This document shows, piece after piece, positions 59,773 through 64,000 of a DNA stretch of 64,000 bases (position 1 is its first letter; each line of letters starts with the position of its first letter). Below the pieces are notes generated by a model. The model was not told where the DNA came from. It did not search any database and saw nothing but the letters and a program-made list of their open reading frames with translations. The DNA is taken from positions 2,170,001-2,234,000 of the forward strand of contig NZ_CP026102.1 of the NCBI RefSeq assembly GCF_002902945.1. Direction: 5' to 3'. The translations under genes were made by a program, and so were the position numbers. Origin of the DNA: Paraburkholderia caribensis. GTDB lineage: Bacteria > Pseudomonadota > Gammaproteobacteria > Burkholderiales > Burkholderiaceae.

Positions 59773-60555
59773 GTGAAGAAACTGCTTGCGGCTTTGACGG
59801 TTGCCCTGCTCGCCACCGTATCGATCGGCGCACACGCCAAAGACTGGACCACCATCCGCTTCGGCGTCGACGCCAGCTATCCGCCGTTCGAATCGAAGGG
59901 TTCCGACGGCAAGCTGGTCGGTTTCGATATCGACCTCGGCAACGAAATCTGCGCGCGCCTGAAGGCGAAGTGCGTGTGGGTCGAAAACGACTTCGACGGC
60001 ATGATCCCGGCACTGAAGGCGAAGAAGTTCGACGGCGTGCTGTCGTCGATGTCGATGACGCCGCAACGCGCCGAACAGATCGCTTTCTCGTCGAAGCTGT
60101 TCAACACGCCGACGCGCCTCGTCGCCAAGAAGGGCTCGAACATCCTGCCGACGGCGGAATCGCTGTCGGGCAAGACGGTTGGCGTCGAACAGGGCACGAT
60201 CCAGGAAACGTACGCGAAGACCTACTGGGAGCCGAAGGGCGCGAAGGTCGTGCCGTACCAGAACCAGGACCAGGTCTATGCCGACCTGATCTCGGGCCGT
60301 CTGGACGCCGCGCTGCAAGACGCTGTGCAGGCTGAAATCGGCTTCCTGAAGACGCCGCGCGGCGCTGGCTTCCAGTTCGTCGGCAAGGACCTCGAAGACA
60401 AGAAGATCCTCGGCGAAGGCGCTGGCATCGGCATGCGCAAGGAAGACACCGATCTGAAGGCGAAGGTCGACAAGGCGATCGCCGACATCATCAAGGACGG
60501 CACCTACAAGAAGATCGAGAAGAAGTACTTCGACTTCGACGTGTACGGCGGCTGA
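59773..60555 (+). CDS. Polar amino-acid ABC transporter substrate-binding protein (HisJ/ArgT-like)
   Basis: 260 residues from GTG 59773 with CGGGAG upstream. A signal peptide is cleaved near AHA-KDW (residue 23). The family-3 binding protein pattern follows: RFGVDASYPPFESKGSDGKL, GFDIDLGNEICARLKAKCVW, and FDGVLSSMSMTPQRAEQIAF. It should bind lysine, arginine, ornithine or histidine in the periplasm. No permease or ATPase gene follows; a terminator closes the unit at 60609. It must therefore work with a transporter encoded elsewhere. Confidence 0.9.
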   Translation: MKKLLAALTVALLATVSIGAHAKDWTTIRFGVDASYPPFESKGSDGKLVGFDIDLGNEICARLKAKCVWVENDFDGMIPALKAKKFDGVLSSMSMTPQRAEQIAFSSKLFNTPTRLVAKKGSNILPTAESLSGKTVGVEQGTIQETYAKTYWEPKGAKVVPYQNQDQVYADLISGRLDAALQDAVQAEIGFLKTPRGAGFQFVGKDLEDKKILGEGAGIGMRKEDTDLKAKVDKAIADIIKDGTYKKIEKKYFDFDVYGG

Positions 60556-60608
60556 TCCTCACTGCCACGCGTTCGCGCGGTTCGCCCGCGCGGCGCGCCG
60601 GCATGCAG

Positions 60609-60640
60609 ACGGGCTCCATTCGGAGCCCGTTTTGCTTTTG
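60609..60640 (+). terminator. Intrinsic terminator of the binding-protein gene
   Basis: ACGGGCTCC (60609-60617) and GGAGCCCGT (60622-60630) form a 9-bp stem with a 4-nt loop, followed by TTTGCTTTT. Confidence 0.88.
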
Positions 60641-60825
60641 ACGCCGATGCAGGGTGGTCCTTGCGCATGCGCGGCGGCGCAACGTCGCCCGCGCTGCGCA
60701 AATGGGCTAAGATCGAACGATTCACGGCGCAGCCGTTGTGTGCGCCACCGTTTTCAGCAGTCAACCGAAGTCTCATCTCTGCAACTATAGGGCGCCCGCG
60801 CGTTGCAGGCGGCGCCACACCAATC

Positions 60826-61941
60826 ATGCAAACCCTCAATCATCCGCTGATTTCCCCGACCCTCGGCACCGCTCGCAGCCTGACGAGCTTCCACTACGGT
60901 CCGAGCGGTGGACAGAAGGTCTATATCCAGTCATCTCTGCACGCTGACGAACTGCCCGGCATGCTGGTGTCGTGGGCGCTGCGCCGCAAGCTCGAAGCGC
61001 TCGAAGCGGCAGGCAAGCTGCGCGGCGAAGTCGTGATCGTGCCCGTCGCGAACCCTATTGGGCTGAACCAGCATGTGCTCGGCCTGCTCGCCGGCCGCTT
61101 CGAAACGAACACCGCGCAGAACTTCAACCGCAATTTCTATAACCTGTTCGACCTGATCGAACCGGTGATCGAAGCGCGTCTGACGACGGATGCCGACCAG
61201 AACCGGACAATCGTCCGTCAGGCCATGGGCGAAGCGCTCGACGCGCAAAAGCCGCGTACCGAAGTCGAATCGCAGCGCCTCGCGCTGCAACGGCTCTCGT
61301 ACGACGCGGACGTCGTGCTCGATCTGCACTGCGACTGGGAAGCGGCGCTGCATCTGTACACGAACCCGGACCTGTGGCCCGACGTCGAGCCGCTTGCGCG
61401 CTATCTGGATTCGAAGGCTTCGCTGCTCGCGGTGGATTCCGTCGGCAATCCGTTCGACGAGATTCACAGCTTCTGCTGGTCGGAACTGCGCACGCGCGTC
61501 GGCGACCGCTTCCCGATTCCGAATGGCTCGATCTCGGTGACGGTCGAACTGCGCAGTCAGCGCGACGTGTCGTATGAGTTCGCCGAGCACGATGCGCAAG
61601 GGATCATCGAATATCTGACGCATCGCGGCGTGATTGCAGGCGAAGCCGCGCCGATGCCGCCGCTCGAATTCGCCGCGACGCCGCTCGCCGGCACTGAGCC
61701 GATCGTGACGCCCGTGAGCGGTGTCGTCGTGTATCGCCAGGAAGTGGGCAAGTGGATCGACGCGGGCGAGCCCATCGCCGACATCGTCGATCCGCTGACC
61801 GATCAGGTCATTACGTTGAAGTCGACGGTGGCAGGCGTGATGTATGCGCGCCATCTGTCGCGCTTCGCGCAGGCGGGGATGGAGATCGTGCGGATTGCGG
61901 GCGCGAAGGCATTCCGCACTGGGCAGTTGCTGTCGGCCTGA
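60826..61941 (+). CDS. Succinylglutamate desuccinylase/aspartoacylase family protein
   Basis: 371 residues from ATG 60826 (MQTLNHPLISPTLGTARSLT); the upstream open frame lacks a site. Zinc ligands are seen in SSLHADELPG (His39, Glu42) and DVVLDLHCDWE, with NFNRNFYN as substrate-binding loop. The C-terminal 90 residues form a barrel-like domain (VSGVVVYRQEVGKWIDAGEP) resembling a lipoyl/biotinyl fold. Members deacylate N-acyl amino acids or related metabolites. The gene follows an amino-acid binding protein gene, which hints at an amino-acid-derived substrate, but separate terminators suggest separate transcripts. Confidence 0.87.
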   Translation: MQTLNHPLISPTLGTARSLTSFHYGPSGGQKVYIQSSLHADELPGMLVSWALRRKLEALEAAGKLRGEVVIVPVANPIGLNQHVLGLLAGRFETNTAQNFNRNFYNLFDLIEPVIEARLTTDADQNRTIVRQAMGEALDAQKPRTEVESQRLALQRLSYDADVVLDLHCDWEAALHLYTNPDLWPDVEPLARYLDSKASLLAVDSVGNPFDEIHSFCWSELRTRVGDRFPIPNGSISVTVELRSQRDVSYEFAEHDAQGIIEYLTHRGVIAGEAAPMPPLEFAATPLAGTEPIVTPVSGVVVYRQEVGKWIDAGEPIADIVDPLTDQVITLKSTVAGVMYARHLSRFAQAGMEIVRIAGAKAFRTGQLLSA

Positions 61942-61980
61942 CGACCATGGCGGCGCGCACGCCGCCTCGCCATTGAATGA

Positions 61981-62010
61981 GAACGCCCGCTTCATGCGGG
62001 CGTTCTTTTT
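61981..62010 (+). terminator. Intrinsic terminator
   Basis: GAACGCCCGC, loop TTCAT, GCGGGCGTTC, then TTTTT: a perfect 10-bp stem 39 bp after the desuccinylase-like gene. Confidence 0.92.
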
Positions 62011-62285
62011 GGCTCCATCCAAATGCATATCGGCGCTTGTTTCGTGGCGACACTAAACAAACCGGCTTGTCACCCGTCTGACGGCGTCGCGGTTATCAGG
62101 CATATGCACAGATTTGTGCACGACCCTTTCGTACGCAAAGCAAATCTTGTCGCATTTGTACTACATATTTAGCAAAAACATTTGCTGTCATATTCCTTTC
62201 CCTTCTCCTCGTTACATTTGCGCCCGTCGCGCGACCTCCCGCAGAGTCTGGCTCGCGATCGCCATTTTTCAATCTGGAGAAAGTT

Positions 62286-63458
62286 TTGAACAAGAAAGTA
62301 CTGACCACCGCTCTACTCGCCTCGGCATTCGCAGGTACCGCACACGCACAAAGCAGCGTCACACTGTACGGCATCATCGATGCAGGTATCAGCTACGCAA
62401 ACCACTCGAAGACCGCATCCGGCGGCAGCGGCAAGCTGTTCAAGTATGACGACGGCGTGGCGCAAGGCAGCCGTTGGGGCCTGCGCGGCACGGAAGACCT
62501 GGGCGGCGGCCTGAAGGCACTGTTCGTGCTCGAAAGCGGCTTCAACAGCGGCAACGGCACGTCGGGCCAGGGTGGCGCGCTGTTCGGCCGTCAGGCATTC
62601 GTGGGTCTGTCGAAGGACGGCATCGGCTCGCTGACGTTCGGCCGTCAATACGCGTTCACGACCGATTATCTGGGCAGCAACTATTCGACGGGTGGCCTGA
62701 CGGTTGCGGGCAACTACGCTTACCACATCAACGACGTGGACCAGCTCACGTCGAGCCGTATCAACAACGCGGTCAAGTTCAGCAGCGCGAACTACGCGGG
62801 CCTGACGTTCGGTGCGATGTACGGCTTCTCGAACCAGGCAGGCGCCTTCGGCGGCGCACCGGCCACGGGCACGGCAGCGGCTCCCGTCGCGGGCTCGTCG
62901 CGCGCTTACAGCTTTGGCGTGAATTACGCGAATGGCCCGATCGGGTTGGGTGCAGCGTACACGGATATCCGCTTCCCGGGCCAGGCATCGCCAGCATTCT
63001 CGACGTCGATTGCCAACGTCACGACGGGCACCGTGCGCGACCTGCGCACGTTCGGCCTTGGCGGCCGCTACATCATCGGACCGGCGACGCTCTACGCGCT
63101 GTGGACGAACACGCACTTCGAGCCGATCACGGGCGCGTCGACCACGTACAACAACTTCGAAGGCGGCGCGAAGTACGCATTCACGCCGGCGCTGACGACT
63201 GGCCTCGGCTACACGTACTCGCGCCTGACGGGCGCGACGACGGGCCACTTCAACCAGGTCGACGCAAGCGTCGACTACGCGCTGTCGAAGCGCACCGATG
63301 TCTACGGCCTGGTGATTTACCAGGACGCGTCGGGCAAGACGGCTTCGGGTGCGCCGATCCAGGCTCAGATCGGTTCGTCGACGTCGTACTTCAACACGTC
63401 GGGTTCGGGCTCGCAAAACCAGCTGGCGTTCCGCGTCGGCATGCGTCACAAGTTCTAA
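62286..63458 (+). CDS. General porin, Burkholderia type (Gram-negative porin family)
   Basis: 390 residues from TTG 62286, supported by TGGAG upstream and an immediate signal peptide (NKKVLTTALLASAFAGTAHA). The mature protein begins QSSVTLYGIIDAGISY and ends in Phe (MRHKF), as outer-membrane trimeric porins do. Typical strands and loops include GSRWGLRGTEDLGGGLKALF and FGRQAFVGLSKDGIGSLTFG. It would allow diffusion of small hydrophilic solutes. It is monocistronic with a strong terminator. The 344-bp upstream region is A+T-rich near 62130-62180 and likely contains its promoter. Confidence 0.94.
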   Translation: MNKKVLTTALLASAFAGTAHAQSSVTLYGIIDAGISYANHSKTASGGSGKLFKYDDGVAQGSRWGLRGTEDLGGGLKALFVLESGFNSGNGTSGQGGALFGRQAFVGLSKDGIGSLTFGRQYAFTTDYLGSNYSTGGLTVAGNYAYHINDVDQLTSSRINNAVKFSSANYAGLTFGAMYGFSNQAGAFGGAPATGTAAAPVAGSSRAYSFGVNYANGPIGLGAAYTDIRFPGQASPAFSTSIANVTTGTVRDLRTFGLGGRYIIGPATLYALWTNTHFEPITGASTTYNNFEGGAKYAFTPALTTGLGYTYSRLTGATTGHFNQVDASVDYALSKRTDVYGLVIYQDASGKTASGAPIQAQIGSSTSYFNTSGSGSQNQLAFRVGMRHKF

Positions 63459-63519
63459 GCGGTCTTGTAGGGCGCGGCGCTTTCGCGCGCTTCGCCTGCA
63501 TGCTTGCAGATGGACTGGA

Positions 63520-63550
63520 AACGCCCCGCTTTTTTGCGGGGCGTTTTTGT
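63520..63550 (+). terminator. Intrinsic terminator of the porin gene
   Basis: AACGCCCCGC (63520-63529), T6 loop, GCGGGGCGTT (63536-63545), then TTT. Confidence 0.92.
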
Positions 63551-63583
63551 TGGTGCGGATGGGGGAGCGTGAAACTCAGGCCA

Positions 63584-63808
63584 TCAATCGGGCGACACGA
63601 ATACCCGCACGTCCCCGTTCGCCGTTGGCATCGTGAAGTCGTTCGTGCGGCCGGCACGCACGTCGAAGAGCAGGCGTTCCAGCCGCTCCAGTCGTGCCGC
63701 CTTTTCGTCGCCGCTCACGAGGGCATTGTCAGAATCCTTCAGCAATGCAGCGCGCGCGCTGATGATGCGCGCGACTGCGCTCGATTTCGATGTGAAAACC
63801 TCTTCCAT
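63584..63808 (-). CDS. Hypothetical 74-residue protein
   Basis: The frame starts MEEVFTSKSSAVARIISARA and continues through a charged helix (GDEKAARLERLERLLFDVRA) to a short strand-rich end (GDVRVFVSPD). GGAAGGAAG lies about 9 nt upstream of ATG 63808. Codon use is GC-rich like its neighbours. No membrane segment or known domain was recognised. It converges with the porin gene. The remaining 190 bp to the window end show nothing callable. Confidence 0.6.
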   Translation of the reverse strand: MEEVFTSKSSAVARIISARAALLKDSDNALVSGDEKAARLERLERLLFDVRAGRTNDFTMPTANGDVRVFVSPD

Positions 63809-64000
63809 GTCGGGTACTTCCTTCCCGCTGCGGCCACATGGAAAGCTTCATTTCGCATGCCGCTCCAGCAAAGTTCATCAAAGGCGTCGCCCGCATTGCC
63901 GGACGCGCGATGATTCTATGAGCTGGCGCAAATTCTTGCCGTGACGTTGACATATCTGCGCGACGCCCACGCCCCCGCAAAAATCATCCATTAAAAATTA

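Noticed and set aside
63809..64000. Possible gene at the right edge
   Set aside because: Short frames on both strands show no start site, family likeness or typical codon use.

Overview
The window looks like a chromosome segment of a Paraburkholderia/Burkholderia-type betaproteobacterium. Support comes from high G+C with strongly GC-biased third positions, a ceo/bpe-type RND efflux locus, DUF4148 and DUF2917 proteins, a 180-kDa NAD-glutamate dehydrogenase, a Burkholderia-type general porin, and an acoXABC-lipA cluster. No tRNA, rRNA, CRISPR array or prophage was recognised.

Layout. 1-4872: the efflux locus, with RND pump (cut by the window edge), adaptor and LlpE-like hydrolase on the minus strand and a divergent LysR regulator. 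5051-13890: DUF4148 protein, purine nucleoside permease, cation diffusion facilitator, SelD and the giant glutamate dehydrogenase. 14412-21318: a six-gene locus resembling the Pseudomonas Fap functional-amyloid system. It has a coiled-coil/beta-barrel outer-membrane protein, two tandem Gly/Ala/Ser-rich secreted proteins, a C39-like cysteine peptidase, and two proteins that carry a double-glycine (RGG) leader-like motif in mid-sequence. This is the best candidate for an unusual system here. 22068-23935: alpha/beta hydrolase and M14 peptidase pair. 24246-26977: phosphonate importer phnCDE.

29435-35618: EamA exporter and the gabR-gabT-gabD region for GABA/amino-acid catabolism. 35713-36381: a RelE/HigB-HigA-like toxin-antitoxin pair. 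36636-44368: acetoin dehydrogenase cluster acoXABC-lipA with a visible sigma-54 promoter and divergent AcoR. 44387-46492: WYL regulator, a frameshifted monooxygenase gene and small proteins. 47510-49937: pcaF and a divergent IclR regulator with a PcaR-box-like operator. 49987-51177: M20 amidohydrolase. 51280-59431: carbon-phosphorus lyase genes phnN/DUF1045/phnF and divergent phnGHIJKLM. With phnCDE these give phosphonate uptake and C-P bond cleavage, but as two loci about 25 kb apart. 59773-63808: orphan amino-acid binding protein, AstE/aspartoacylase-like enzyme, porin and a small hypothetical protein.

Three intergenic gaps (27158-29124, 33415-34003, 46726-47315) hold copies of one 588-590-bp imperfect palindrome. 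Each copy carries a 14-bp-stem hairpin near each end and a 91-92-bp asymmetric core that is inverted in copy A relative to B and C. Copy A is interrupted by an intact IS256-family element with an 8-bp target duplication. DNA to the left of each palindrome is G+T-rich on the plus strand and DNA to the right is A+C-rich, and this skew runs into the neighbouring genes.
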